NCBI GenBank assembly: GCA_029237695.1
Contig: CM055280.1
Location: 33,638,616-33,702,615, forward strand
DNA: 64,000 bases
Reading direction: 5' to 3'
DNA from: Conchocele bisecta
Lineage: Eukaryota; Mollusca; Bivalvia; Lucinida; Thyasiridae
Below, piece by piece: positions 21,914-34,001 of the stretch. How positions within the stretch are numbered: the first letter of the stretch is position 1; the number at the start of each line of letters is the position of its first letter. The notes beneath the pieces are model-generated. The model was not told the origin of the DNA. It saw only the letters and a list, made by a program, of their open reading frames with translations, and made no database searches. The position numbers were made by a program, and so were the translations under genes.

Positions 21914-22888
21914 ACTTCTTAATTGAAACAGTTTACTATATTTTCGAACTAGCACCGTTTGTTCGTCGACCAAGCAGAGCTCGGGAGACTGCTAGGTGGG
22001 TCCGGCGGTATGCCCTCCTGAATATTGTTGATATCTATACCCCATTTTGCTGCGTTATAACGCATTTTAGAGCAAACATATCTTTACTCGCAAAATGTTA
22101 GGGGGGCGCGCGTCTGGTTTCCCCTACGTGAATCCGCCCTGGAATACACAACTTCTATATTTGCAGATTCAATGCGTCTAACTTCAAACGAGACACTTCA
22201 AACAAATGTCACAATTTTGTGGTCGGTACAAATTTAGTGTGTAAATAACTAACTTGATTATATAGTGTGCAGACATGAATTCAAAATACATATAAGTATG
22301 CCACGGTGCTTTTTAGCATGGCTTGGTTGGCCACTCATTTCTTTGTTTACAAAGGCGTTGAATGTACTTTTTCTGAAACGCAACACAATAAAATTGCAAA
22401 TTTCAATTTCAAATTAATTGTTCCCGATGAGAGGATACAGTGTATACATATACTTGCACCAGTACTATTATGTTTACTACCAGTATTTTTATCAGAACAT
22501 TTTATAACAATTATACAATCATGTATGTCATATCGACACATTTTCCGGACATTGACAGGTTTATGTAGTTGTATATATATTTGTTTTCAAATGGTAAACA
22601 CATTATCAAAAATTCAAACCGACATACATTTAAAAATACACAGTAATGGATAATTTTGAACCTGAATGCTCTGTAGGCCACTTTTGATTTTAACAACTAT
22701 ACATTCCACTTACTAAATAAATACGCATGCTGTCGCGCGGGCATCAGTCATGCACGCAAATAAAAATATATGAAGGAATCTACAAAGTACGGTTGATAAA
22801 TGCGCACACTTATAAAATTTGAAGAAACTTAAATAAACTAGATGGCCGCGGCCTGCATGTCGCGCCTTGTGGCGAGGCATGGACACTA
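21914..22888. other. non-coding stretch
   Basis: A 115-codon frame at 22306-22653 has a hydrophobic segment but no homology that I recognise, and overlapping minus frames are equally long. Confidence 0.35.
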
Positions 22889-25625
22889 AAAAAAAAGATA
22901 TAGTATAACAAAAAAGTTTAACCAAAAAACTTAACCAAAAACTTTAACAAAAAAAACTTAACCAAAAACTTCAAAGTAATTTGACCTTGACATTGGGCAC
23001 AGGGGCCGCACGGGAGGGGGGTAGAATGAAAATATAGATGATGATAAACACCCATGTGAAGTTTCAAGGTAATGGGCAAAGCAGTTGCAGAGATATAGTA
23101 TAACAAAAAAATTTAACCAAAAACTTTAACCAAAAAACTTAACCAAAAACTTCAAAGTAATTTGACCTTGACATTGGGCACAGGGGCCGCACGGAGGGGG
23201 GTAGAATGCAAATATAGATGATGATAAACACCCATGTGAAGTTTCAAGGTAATGGGCAAAGCAGTTGCAGAGATATAGTATAACGAAAAACTTTAACCAA
23301 AAACTTCAAAGTAATTTGACCTTGACATTGGGCACAGGGGAAAAACTTTAAGGGAAAAACTTTAACCAAAAAACTTAACCAAACAACTTAACCTAAAACT
23401 TCAAAGTAATTTGACCTTGACATTGGGCACAGGGGCCGCACGGGAGGGGGGTAGAATGAAAATATAGATGATGATAAACACCCATGTGAAGTTTGAAGGT
23501 AATGGGCAAAGCAGTTGCAGAGATATAGTATAACGAAAAACTTTAACCAAGAAACTTAACCAAAAACTTTAACCAAAAAACTTAACCAAAAAAGTTAACC
23601 AAAGAACTAAGTAATTTGACCTTGACATTGGGCACAGGGGCCGCACGGGAGGGGGGTAGAATGAAAATATAGATGATGATAAACACCCATATGAAGTTTC
23701 AAGGTAATGGGCAAAGCAGTTGCAGAGATATAGTATAACGAAAAACTTTAACCAAAAAACTTAACCAAAAACTTTAACCAAAATACTTAACCAAAAACTT
23801 CAAAGTAATTTGACCTTGACATGGGCACAGGGGCCGCACGGAGAATGGGTAGAATGAAAATATAGATGATGATAAACACCCATGTGAAATTTCAAGGTAA
23901 TGGGCAAAGCAGTTGCAGAGATAGTAAAAACGAAAAACTTTAACCAAAAAACTTAACCAAAAACTTTAACCAAAGAGCTTAACCAAAAATTTTCAAAGTA
24001 ATTTGACCTTGACATTGGGCACAGGGGCCGCAACAGGATAGGGGGGTTAGATTTAAAAATAGGAGTAGAATGTAAATATAGATGATGATAAACAAACACC
24101 CATTATGAAGTTTCAAGGTAATTTGTGGGCAAAGCAGTTTGCAGAGAATTATAGTATAATAAGAAAAACTTTAACCAAAAAACTTAAAACCAACCAACAA
24201 AAAACATTAACCAAAAAACTTATTAACCAAAAACTTCAAAGTAATTGACCTTGACATTGGGCACAGGGGCCGCACGCGATGGGGGTAGAATGTAAATATA
24301 GATGATGATAAACACCCATGTGAAGTTTCAAGGTAATGGGCAAAGCAGTTGCAGAGAGATATAGTATAACGAAAAACTTTAACCAAAAACTTCAAAGTAA
24401 TTTGACCTTGACATTGGGCACAGGGGAAAAACTTTTAAGGGAAAAACTTTAACCAAAAAACTTAACCAAACAACTTAACCTAAAACTTCAAAGTAATTTG
24501 ACCTTGACATTGGGCACAGGGGCCGCACGGGAGGGGGGTAGAATGAAAATATAGATGATGATAAACACCCATGTGAAGTTTGAAGGTAATGGGCAAAGCA
24601 GTTGCAGAGATATAGTATAACGAAAAACTTTAACCAAGAAACTTAACCAAAAACTTTAACCAAAAAACTTAACCAAAAAAGTTAACCAAAGAACTTAACC
24701 AAAAACTTCAAAGTAATTTGACCTTGACATTGGGCACAGGGGCCGCACGGGAGGGGGGTAGAATGAAAATATAGATGATGATAAACACCCATATGAAGTT
24801 TCAAGGTAATGGGCAAAGCAGTTGCAGAGATATAGTATAACGAAAAACTTTAACCAAAATACTTAACCAAAAACTTCAAAGTAATTTGACCTTGACATTG
24901 GGCACAGGGGCCGCACGGGAGAATGGGTAGAATGAAAATATAGATGATGATAAACACCCCATGTGAAATTTCAAGGTAATGGGCAAAGCAGTTGCAGGAG
25001 TAGATATAGTATAACGAAAAACTAAAAAAAAAAAAACTTAACCAAAAAACTTAACCAAAAAACTTTAACCAAAGAGCTTAACCAAAAATTTCAAAGTAAA
25101 TTTGACCTTGACATTGGGCACAGGGGCCGCACAGGAGGGGGTAGAATGTAAAATATAGGAATGATGATAAACACCCATAATGAAGTTTCAAGGTAATGGC
25201 AAAGCAGTTTGCAGAGATATAGTATAAAACACGAAAAACTTTAAACCAAAAAACTAACCTTAACCAAAAAAACTTTAAAACCAAAAAACTTAACCAAAAA
25301 CTTCAAAGTAATTTGACCTTGACATTGGGCAACAGGGGCCCGCACGGGATGGGGGTAGAATGAAAATAGAGATGATAAACACCCATGTGAAGTTTCAAGG
25401 TAATGGGCAAAGCAGTTGCAGAGATATAGTATAACGAAAAACTTTGACCAAAAACTTTAACCAAAAAACTTAACCAAAAAAATTAACCAAAAACTTTAAT
25501 CAAAGAATTTAACCAAAAAACTTAACCAAACAACTTAACCAAAAAACTTAACCAAAAACGTTAACCAAAGAACTTAACCAACTTTAACCAAAAAACTTAA
25601 CCTTACAGCTTAACCAAAAACTTTA
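22889..25625. repeat. satellite array, ~200-bp units with higher-order repeat
   Basis: About a dozen units, each with ttgaccttgacattgggcac, ggggccgcacggga, tagatgatgataaacaccca, gtttcaaggtaatgggcaaa and a variable number of taaccaaaaactt heptad-like repeats. A variant unit (aggggaaaaactttaaggg) occurs at about 23340 and 24425, giving a higher-order period of about 1086 bp. Units at 24040-25320 carry many single-base insertions, which look like uncorrected read errors. Ends in a pure taaccaaaaact run. Confidence 0.85.
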
Positions 25626-26765
25626 ACCGGACACACGTACGTACATACGCCAAACGGCCGACTATATCGCGCTTTCCGCAAGCGGGCGCGACAAAAATTA
25701 GTACCGGCAGTAAATTCATAGACAGGATCGAGACGGGTAGCCCACACAATAACTTTTTTAAGCGGACACACCTAACAATATCTGCCCTCTCGGTGTGGGG
25801 GCAGTGGCGCGGCGGTGGGCAGCCGAGGGAGTTGGGGTCAGCGCAGGATTTCCCCATAGACCTGCTAGTACGAGGTACATGTACACAAGACCTTCCATCA
25901 GTCATATTGGCTACACAGGAAAACGTTCCTCCCGCTTTCGGAAATGTAAATTTAATTCCGAGAGTCGGGTATGGACAGTCGATTTTTAATTTGTTTAAAA
26001 CTCCCCGGGGGTATCCGACTACCCTCTATACACTATCGGGCGCTGAACTCATTGATATGTGCAGCCATAGCCTGCACCATAGCCTATCCAAATTCTAACC
26101 AAATTCAGGCCATTCATTTCTACAGAAAATAGTGCATTTGTTTCAATTTCAAACACCAGGAACGTCGTTTAGTTGTTTGTGTTTGGTCCTTGGTGAGTGA
26201 CGTAATGTCTACATCAATAAATGACGTCACAATTAACTGTTACGTAAATAACGTCAATTAGATTCTGAACTAAATTCTCAAATAATTACAATGTATCTTT
26301 ACATGTATATATTTACAATATGTGATAGTTGGCGATAGTAGCAAATTACGAGGTCACATGTCGGCTAATTATAGATTTAACATTGATAGTGGTGCGTTTG
26401 GTTTGTTCACTACATGTACTTATCATAGTTGTATTCTGTTCAATGTTTGATAGTATTCAAACTAACACTTGTAGATACATTTAGTGCAACTTATCAGCAA
26501 ATACAGTTTACAGCAAGCATAGTCAATGAGTCTATGAACACGCATTTCTACTGTAGGCTGTTGTGTTGCATTGTACAAACGTCAGCGTTTCAATAACGTC
26601 ATTTTCTCGATGACATTTCTTTTTTTCCCTGGCGTGATTCACATGGTGCTACAAAAAGTGAGATAAAACAAAAACTATGAAACATATTTGCATTTTCTTT
26701 TCAGCATATTGTTTGTGAAAGGAGTCCGCATCCAAAAATGTAAAAAAGTGCAAATCGAAAATGTT
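25626..26765. other. non-coding stretch
   Basis: More GC-rich between 25630 and 25900; overlapping frames of 100 codons on both strands there have no recognised domain. Several tgacgtca/tgacgtaa sites at 26195-26260. Confidence 0.4.
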
Positions 26766-26802
26766 GTCATTAAGGCCGGTTTTCACAGAGCGTGGCCCAT
26801 AT
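26766..26802 (-). repeat. right member of the distant inverted repeat
   Basis: gtcattaaggccggttttca and cagagcgtggcccata; partner of 20090-20126. Confidence 0.5.
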
Positions 26803-26958
26803 ATATATTGTCGTCTGCATTCTTTTATGCTAATTTATCATATAATATAATAATGAACAGTAATGATACCTCTTTCATTGACTTAATTGTCTTCACTCTG
26901 CATATGATCCATCCGGAGTTATGCCCCTTTTCCGACTCCGAAAAGCCTTTTGTTAACA

Positions 26959-27420
26959 AGACATGTAAAACATAGATATGTCCCTACTAGACATGTAAAA
27001 CATGGATATGCCCCTACTAGACATGTAAAACATGGATATGCCCCTACTAGACATGTAAAACATGGATATGTCCCTACTAGACATATGGATATGTCCCTAC
27101 TAGACATGTAAAACATGGATATGCCCCTACTAGACATGTAAAACATGGATATGCCCCTACTAGACATGTAAAACATGGGTATGTCCCTACTAGACATGTA
27201 AAACATGGATATGTCCCTACCAGACATGTAAAACATGGATATGCCCCTACTAGACATGTAAAACATGGATATGCCCCTACTAGACATGTAAAACATGTCC
27301 CTACTAGACATGTAAAACATGGATATGCCCCTACTAGACATGTAAAACATGGATATGTCCCTCCTACTAGACATGTAAAACATGGATATGTCCCTACTAG
27401 ACATGTAAAACATAGATGTG
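26959..27420. repeat. 30-bp minisatellite
   Basis: About 15 units of agacatgtaaaacatggat followed by atgcccctact or atgtccctact. Two units are deleted internally and one lengthened by 3 bp. The 30-bp period leaves several frames open; the resulting CFTCLVGTYP-type repeat peptide is not convincing as a gene. Confidence 0.9.
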
Positions 27421-27426
27421 CCAATC

Positions 27427-27580
27427 CAGACCTCCAGATAAGCTGCGTATTTGCTTAAATACCCAATTAAAATTGCCAAAAAAACAAACCCCCAATTGAA
27501 ATCAGAAGTTACGAGTATCAAAAAGCAATGAAAAAATTGTGGTACCTTTATCATCATGCAGAAAACAATAAACAGACCAA
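27427..27580 (-). mobile_element. MITE family B, copy 7 (truncated)
   Basis: Left terminus ctccagataagctgcg and the first ~150 bp are present; it is cut at aacagaccaa, just before a family T element. Confidence 0.65.
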
Positions 27581-27593
27581 GTACTATTATATT

Positions 27594-27802
27594 CAGGAGC
27601 GTAGCTAGCCAATTTGAATCTGCAGGCCCGGTCGACGACTTCGAGCACGAGTATGCTACGGGGGGGTCCCGGGGCATGCCCCCCCCCCAAAATAAAATTG
27701 AAACTAGAAGGTAAATGATGCACTCTGGCACATTTCAAAACACATTTTCTCGAAAATTCTGCAGGCCCAGGCCTGCAGTGCCTTAATGCAGCTACGCGCC
27801 TG
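27594..27802. mobile_element. family T element, hAT-like with 5-bp duplication, copy 1
   Basis: Ends CAGGAGCGTAGCTAGCC and, reversed, CAGGCGCGTAGCTGC; perfect 5-bp duplication ATATT. Interior has ggcatgccccccccc. 209 bp, no coding capacity. Confidence 0.75.
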
Positions 27803-27918
27803 ATATTTACACCCAGGCACATTTGAATTGTTTTGTACATTGTTTAGAAAGGTGTTTTATGTATATACAAACAATAATTGAACATCCAAGACAAGCTAGA
27901 ATCACCTGTGGATACAAC

Positions 27919-27962
27919 CACAGGGGTCCGAAGTTGTGCTGGGCCAATTTCGGACCCCTGTG
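27919..27962. mobile_element. 44-bp family H element with 8-bp duplication
   Basis: CACAGGGGTCCGAAGTTGTG at one end, CGGACCCCTGTG at the other, with perfect 8-bp duplication GATACAAC at 27911-27918 and 27963-27970. Almost nothing but the ends is left. Confidence 0.82.
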
Positions 27963-28005
27963 GATACAACTGCAGCCTATTTCATCAACATTGCAAAGTA
28001 TACTT

Positions 28006-28220
28006 TAGTAGCAAAGTATACTTTGAGGGAGAAATTTTCAATTTTATGATAAATTTATTAATTTTTATTATACTGAATTTATTACATTATCACAGCCAAT
28101 TTGGCTGTGATAATGTAATAAATTCAGTATAATAATTCTGCATACTTTTAATCATGAAATATATGCAGTTGTGAGTTCTATATGAAATAATGCATTTCAG
28201 GAAAAATAAATGATTGACAA
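28006..28220. repeat. family I repeat, copy with intact hairpin
   Basis: The 71-bp palindrome 28065-28135 (actgaatttattacattatc / gataatgtaataaattcagt) is preceded by agtatactttgagggag and followed by catacttttaatcatgaaat. Provides the uninterrupted reference for the split copy in innexin intron 1. Confidence 0.7.
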
Positions 28221-29216
28221 TCAGAACGTTTACAGCACCCAACTTGTCACACGAGGCAAAGCAGCCGCTGCAACCGTAATCAGATATGTTTACCTTACAA
28301 AATAAAGAAAAGTGCAAAATATGCATACTTACATTTTGCTTTATGTTTCACGTTCTCATATACAACTTTTATACACGTTTATACGACTTGTAACAAACTG
28401 TTAAACGTTATTTCTCTCCAAAACCATTTCTTTGGAACGTGACTGTTCCCGCGCTCGGCCGAAACGGTTAGGCTATTCCGCGTCTATAAACACAGACAGT
28501 GTACACCGTTCTTTGTTGGGGGCACTCTCGCAGGCTATGACTAAAGTGCGCATTGGAGATTTCGCGGCGCATTGGGCGCATTGGAGATTTCACGGCGCAT
28601 TGGAGTTTTATATGTTATATATCTTCTTAATAAAAAAATTAAATTCAATTTTTTCTTCTTATATATAATATATTGTTACATATCTATAATATATATTTAA
28701 TTCAAGGTGAATGCGCATGTGTAAATATTTTTTTTTATAAAATTTAGAAACATACCTGCCGAGAATATAATATGGCATGTTGTAAAACATAAAAAATGAT
28801 TCGTCTGAGGGACAAGTATTTTTAAAGCGACGCTCTCAACGGGTGACAATAATTATTATTATGTAACCTGCCACTTTTTTTACCATTGTAGCTCATGGTC
28901 ACTTATGAAGATCATTAATCTTGGTATGGTCAACAGAATAAATTCTGCCGGTATAAAACCGCACATTTATTTGCATTTGTGGCTGGGGAAATGGGCTTAT
29001 GTGTTTTTGCGACCATTGTGGATCCAGACCAGGCTGTGCAGCCGCATAGTCTGATCAAGATCTGCACTGTTAACTAGCCATTTCTTCAGTGAAACATCCG
29101 TCATACTGCTAACAATCAATGTAGATCTATATTGTTATCTTGCTACACACACAGGAATGTTCTACTTGATCAGGAGCTACACTGGTCACAAATCCCATAA
29201 GCGCCATTTCTCCAGT
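28221..29216. other. non-coding stretch
   Basis: No gene recognised. A gtggatccagaccaggctg / tctgatcaagatctgcactg repeat fragment sits at 29010-29080. Confidence 0.35.
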
Positions 29217-29493
29217 CATATTTGAGACACGCCATGTGATTTTGTACCTTCGGACATCTGCGTTATTTCATTAAATACGTTTTCAAAATTTACAATATTG
29301 TTAATAAATAATGCCAAATGTTGCGAACATTTTCAGAATAGATATAAATGCGGAATATAATTATGCGTGTATTCTAAAAAAAATTGTCAACTTTTGATGC
29401 CATTTACGGAAAATGTTGTAAATTGTTTAAACGAATTTCATGAAATTACACAGATGTCCAAAGGTATAAAATCACATGGCGTGTCTCATATGT
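29217..29493. mobile_element. element with ~85-bp imperfect inverted repeats
   Basis: Left arm gagacacgccatgtgatttt..acatctg; right arm is its reverse complement (cagatgtccaaagg..aaaatcacatggcgtgtctc). Unclassified. Confidence 0.6.
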
Positions 29494-30048
29494 GAATGTA
29501 CAACTACAGTACAAGGGGCCAGAAGCTATATTTGAAATACATCCCTGTAAATAAGACACCTAGCAAATCTAACTATCGATCTTAATATTGAACAATACTG
29601 AAAAAACCAGGAACCCACTTTTCCCTCCTTAACATCTCTTTCACCGGATGTTCCAATTTTCAATACCCTGTATTCTGGTTTAGTCATGATAGTAAGCTCT
29701 CCCCAACAATACGATATGTTGAACAATTCTGCACAAATCAGGCACCCACTTTTCTCAATATTGTTTGGTTCCAAATCATTTCATTGTATTTATATCCGAT
29801 GCTAATGTCTGTTCAGGATTGGTTCTTATACAGATAATAATGTACCAAAAGCAAAGTGGAACTTCTCTAAGGTTCTTAAGTGCAACTGAACCGTATTGTG
29901 GTCCTGTTTGTGAGCCATCGGACGAAACGAGGAAATATGACATCAAATAACTAGTGCCGTCAGATCATACTGTATAATTGTTTGTGGGTATTTGTATCGT
30001 CGTATTCATACTCATAGAGACAAATAATCAACACAACATATGAAACGA
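29494..30048. other. non-coding stretch
   Basis: An 82-codon minus frame at 29526-29774 has no recognisable domain. A local direct repeat (tcaggcacccacttttc and aggaacccacttttc) is present. Confidence 0.35.
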
Positions 30049-30258
30049 CAGGCCCGTAGCCAGACCTGTTTGAAGGGGGGGGGGGGGGGGGGGGTGTGTG
30101 GTCGTTTCGAAGGCCTAATGGGTCTGAGGTATATAGGGGGGTCTCTAAAAAAAGTGACCTCGATGCTAAAAAAGTGTACATCGAGGCTGGGCGGGGTGGG
30201 GGGGGGGGGCGGGCGGCGTCGCGCTCCGACCGCTCCGACCCCCCTGGCTACGGACCTG
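30049..30258. mobile_element. family T element, copy 2
   Basis: CAGGCCCGTAGCCAGACCTG to CTGGCTACGGACCTG, 5-bp duplication AACGA. Interior has two poly-G runs. Confidence 0.75.
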
Positions 30259-30323
30259 AACGAACAACAAACAAACAAAATACATTTAACTTCTAACTTT
30301 CATTGTAGCATCTAAAAAATATT

Positions 30324-30395
30324 TTCCGGTGTCAGGAATCGGAACCGGGCGGCCTGTGTGAAAACCAGGAATCCTAACCACTAGACCACACCGGA
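30324..30395 (-). pseudogene. degenerate tRNA-Glu(UUC)
   Basis: 72 nt collinear with the intact tRNA-Glu genes of this window, with the TTC anticodon kept and an intact acceptor stem, but changes in the anticodon stem (CACAGG), variable region and T-arm (TTCCGATTCCTG) break pairing. A T-run follows. Isolated from the main cluster and in opposite orientation. Confidence 0.75.
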
Positions 30396-30484
30396 TACTT
30401 ATCATTATTCACAAATTCTAATGGTATCGCAACATTACTTTGTGAAGATGGCGGACCACAAGGCCAGTAGCCAATTTAACCAAA

Positions 30485-30740
30485 ATTGTAAAGTATACTT
30501 ATCTTGCTAAGTACACTTTGAGGGAAAACTTTTCAAGTAAGGATAAATTTATATATTTTTATTTAATGAAATAAAATATTTTCTGACCAAATTATTATAC
30601 TGAATTTATTACATTATCACAGCAATTTTGGCTGTGATAATGTAATACATTCAGTATAATAATTCTGCATACTTTTAGTCATCAACTATACGCAGTCGTT
30701 AGTTCTATATGAAATAATGCATAATGCATATAGAGTAGAT
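30485..30740. repeat. family I repeat, further copy
   Basis: Hairpin 30592-30663 plus agtacactttgagggaaaa on the left and tgcatacttttagtcatc on the right. Confidence 0.65.
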
Positions 30741-31191
30741 CGCCATTTCAGATACAAATGAATTGGAAGATGAGTTTCACTGTGTCCGATATACAGTGAA
30801 ATACGATGCCAGTACACCAGCAGAGTTTATACCACTTACCCGGGTGTGTACACAATTACATTGCTGCTATAGGATGATTCGTGATCGGAACTATTTGTAA
30901 TCGCGCACAATACAACATGCTATATTAATATATCCTCATTATCCACACGACGAGGCAGGCCCGCGCTTATAGAGCTTTCTGAACACGTACTCGGGACGTG
31001 TACGCAAGGTGGAGATGGGTGATGGGTCGTGTCTGAGCATAGCTCAGCATCGACTAATCTCGCTTCCCGACTTCGGTTATGAGAACGAGACACGTGATCG
31101 GAAATATTCAAGTACGGTTAGCATTTTGTTGTGAAATAGGCTACAGGCTGTACTGCAGTAAGACAGGATTTTCAAGTCGATGGCAAAGCTG
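30741..31191. other. non-coding spacer
   Basis: Nothing recognised. Confidence 0.3.
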
Positions 31192-33032
31192 TTATGGAAC
31201 GCCAAATCTACATAAACTCAAATAATTAATGCTAGCTTCAAGTAATTAGTGCTCTCTCTAATTCTATTAGTGCTCTCTCAATTTCAATTAGTGATCTCTC
31301 TAATTCAATTTGTACTCTCTCTAATTCAAGTTGAGCTCTCTCTAATTAAATTTCATTAATAGAGAGAGCATGAATTAAATTTGAGAGAGCACTAATTGAA
31401 TTTGAGATATCACTAATTGAATTTGAGAGAGCTCAAATTGAATTAGAGAGAGTACTAATTGAATTTTAGAGAGCACTAATTGAATTAGAGAGAGCATTAA
31501 ATGTATGTGTTTTTGAGCTCTCTGCAAATAATATAGAGCTAGCACGAATTCAATTAATGCTCTCTCTAATTCAATTAGAGATCTCTCTAATTCAATTAGT
31601 GCTCTCTCTAATTGAATTTGTGCTCTCTCTAATTCAATTTGTGCTATCTCAATGTGTGCTCTCTCTCTAATTCAATTTGTGCTCCCTCTAATTCAATTTG
31701 TGCTCTCTCTATTAATTATCATTACAGCTAGCGCTAATTGAATTAAAGAGACGTCATCTTGTATATCTTGACGGCTATTCTACATAAATGTATCGTCATT
31801 TTACCTAAATATATGCATTACATAATGTTTGTAGATTAATAGTATTCGTATATGTTGGTATTTATACTTTCCATTCAAAACTTGATTATAAAAGGTATGA
31901 TTAGTGTTAGGAACAATACAAAATTACTAATATTTGAACTTTGACCTTGAATATGACCTTGACCATGCATCACATGTCATCTTCCTTCACTTCAAATTTT
32001 AGTTCTTATTATAGTATGCATATAATATTGCCATCAAACATTGAAGCACTGGTTTATAGAGTGATTTGAACAATTATACATGTTAATGCTTATTTTCAAA
32101 ACAGCGGCCATCTTGGACGCCATCTTGAATATCTCCATGGTTACTCGACATATTTCCATTTCAACTATATATGTTCATTATATATTGTCTGTAGAGTATT
32201 CTGATATGCTGATATGTACACTTTTGTAAAATTTGTAGGGTCCGTACCTCAGACTGACTGGCATTGGAACATATGCATATTTTCATTGAAGTTGATCTCT
32301 TTGTGCTGAAATATTTTGGATTCCTGTCCTCAAGATGTACAGCAACATGACACATATGTTGATTTCGTCAAATATTGAAGTTGATTTTTCACCAAAAGTG
32401 GAACATACTTTGTACATTCTATCATAGAATAGCCGTCCAGGATGATGAATATATATTCAATTTATCAATCAGCGAGTGTCCTAAATTTGCAAAACTATGT
32501 CAAACCACTGCGAGGAGGAGGAGGCAAACTTCGAACAACAGTATGTACTGTGTAACTGTGTATCCCCTCATATCGTGTAGATACAAAAGTTCTTTCCGTA
32601 TCTTCACATTGTTCATATTATGACTAGTGTAGAGCCACGTCAGTCTGTGTGGATCATTGGTGACCAGTGTATACACATGTCAGTCTCTCCAATTCAATTA
32701 GTGATCTCTTTAATTCAATTTGTGCTCTCTCTAATTGAATTTGTGCTCTCTCTAATTCAAGTTGTGCTCTCTCTAATTCAATTAGTGCTCTCTCTAATTG
32801 AATTTGTGCTCTCTCTAATTCATCTAATTCAATTTGTGCTCTCTCTAATTCAATTTGTGCTCTCTCTATTAATTATCATTACAGCTAGCGCTAATTTAAT
32901 TAAAGAGAGCACAAATTGAATTTGAGAGAGCACAAATTGAATTAGAGAGAGCACTAATAGAATTAGAGAGAGCACCAATTATTTGAAGCTAGCATTAATT
33001 ATTTGAGTTTATGTAGATTTGGCGTTCCATAA
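31192..33032. mobile_element. 1.84-kb inverted-repeat element filled with 21-bp arrays
   Basis: The ends are inverted copies of ttatggaacgccaaatctac followed by ataaactcaaataattaatg. Inside are arrays of a 21-bp unit (gctctctctaattcaatttgt): forward 31236-31360, reverse 31361-31500, forward 31540-31710, then a 930-bp unique centre, forward 32681-32875, reverse 32895-32985. Target duplication is either TA (if the element is TGGAAC..GTTCCA) or AGCTG (31187-31191 and 33033-33037). No transposase seen. Confidence 0.75.
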
Positions 33033-33236
33033 AGCTGCGACATGTGATGTTATCCACCTACCACAGCGTTGGTATATACCGTATGTCTGAACCCAATGAG
33101 CGATCGTAGTTATTTCCCTTTGCAAATGTATTTATAGAAATCCGGTCTTATAGTTTATTTTAGCGTTTACTTATTACTGAATAGTGCAAACATTAATAGA
33201 ATGAACAGGGGATATACCCAGAGCTACAGTGGGGTC

Positions 33237-33321
33237 AGCTTGTAAGTGCACAAACGAACGAACACGACAGGACAAACCTGTCGTTTTCGTTCGTGTGTGC
33301 ACATACACGCTGACCCCACTG
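33237..33321. mobile_element. 85-bp TA-flanked palindromic element
   Basis: CAGTGGGGTCAGC to GCTGACCCCACTG, TA at both borders, inner palindrome with acgacagg / cctgtcgt. Tc1/mariner- or pogo-like by ends and target. Confidence 0.65.
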
Positions 33322-33734
33322 TACACTGTTTGCAATACAATTAATAAGTGCTAAAATATGAATCTGGCAAATAATGCAATTCCGGATTAGACTGTGTAAG
33401 ATAACCTGGACCAAGACGAGTCGAAAACACTATAATGGCTCCTTTAGTACAGATCAAATATTGCGACAAGTCGCCCTTTTTACAAGCATCAAGACCATAA
33501 AATATACAATTTGGACCAGATTTCTATAAATAAATTCAAAGAGAAATAACTAGCTATGGTCCCTCGTTACACCTATTAGTTGCCTGTAAAGAAAACGGGG
33601 TTTGATAACAAAATAAGATAAAAATTGTTTACAATACTGGCAGATAAGTAGCGTTGCAAATGCTATTTATTTTAATCGGTTGTTACTACTTTAATGTTGT
33701 TTACATACTTCCAACTAGTGTTCAGAATGGGCCG
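33322..33734. other. non-coding spacer
   Basis: Nothing recognised. Confidence 0.3.
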
Positions 33735-33903
33735 GAATATTTTTTTATTTTCCATTTTTCTCATCAAAAACTTGGTTTGGCAGCACCTTAGAATTATTGG
33801 AAATGATTCTAAGATGCTGCCAAATCATGTTTTTACTGAGAGAAAAGACAAAATATGAATTAACAGCAGACGACTATTTTCGGTTCCGCATTCTAAGGGA
33901 TAA
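33735..33903. mobile_element. MITE family D, copy 4
   Basis: Hairpin acttggtttggcagc / gctgccaaatcatgt with the usual cagcagacgac and gcattctaaggg right border. Confidence 0.6.
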
Positions 33904-34001
33904 GTTAGTTATATAATACTTTGATCCCGGGCCTGCTAATCCGCTGAGCTCTATATATTTAGCTATGTCTGCTCAACATTTATTTTTGTAATATTTACCT
34001 A

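Noticed and set aside
21850..22101. 83-codon glycine-rich frame
   Set aside because: Starts in a poly-G run; the remainder is not recognisable.
22306..22653. 115-codon frame with a hydrophobic stretch
   Set aside because: Matches nothing known and overlaps minus frames of comparable length.
22889..25625. Possible CRISPR-like or telomeric array (regular repeats, taacca units)
   Set aside because: Units are ~200 bp without unique equal-length spacers, and taaccaaaaactt is not a telomere repeat; this is a eukaryotic satellite.
31192..33032. Possible coding repeat protein (SLIQLVLSLIEFVLSLIQ)
   Set aside because: The frame is a translation of the 21-bp array, whose length is divisible by three; no start context or flanking domain.
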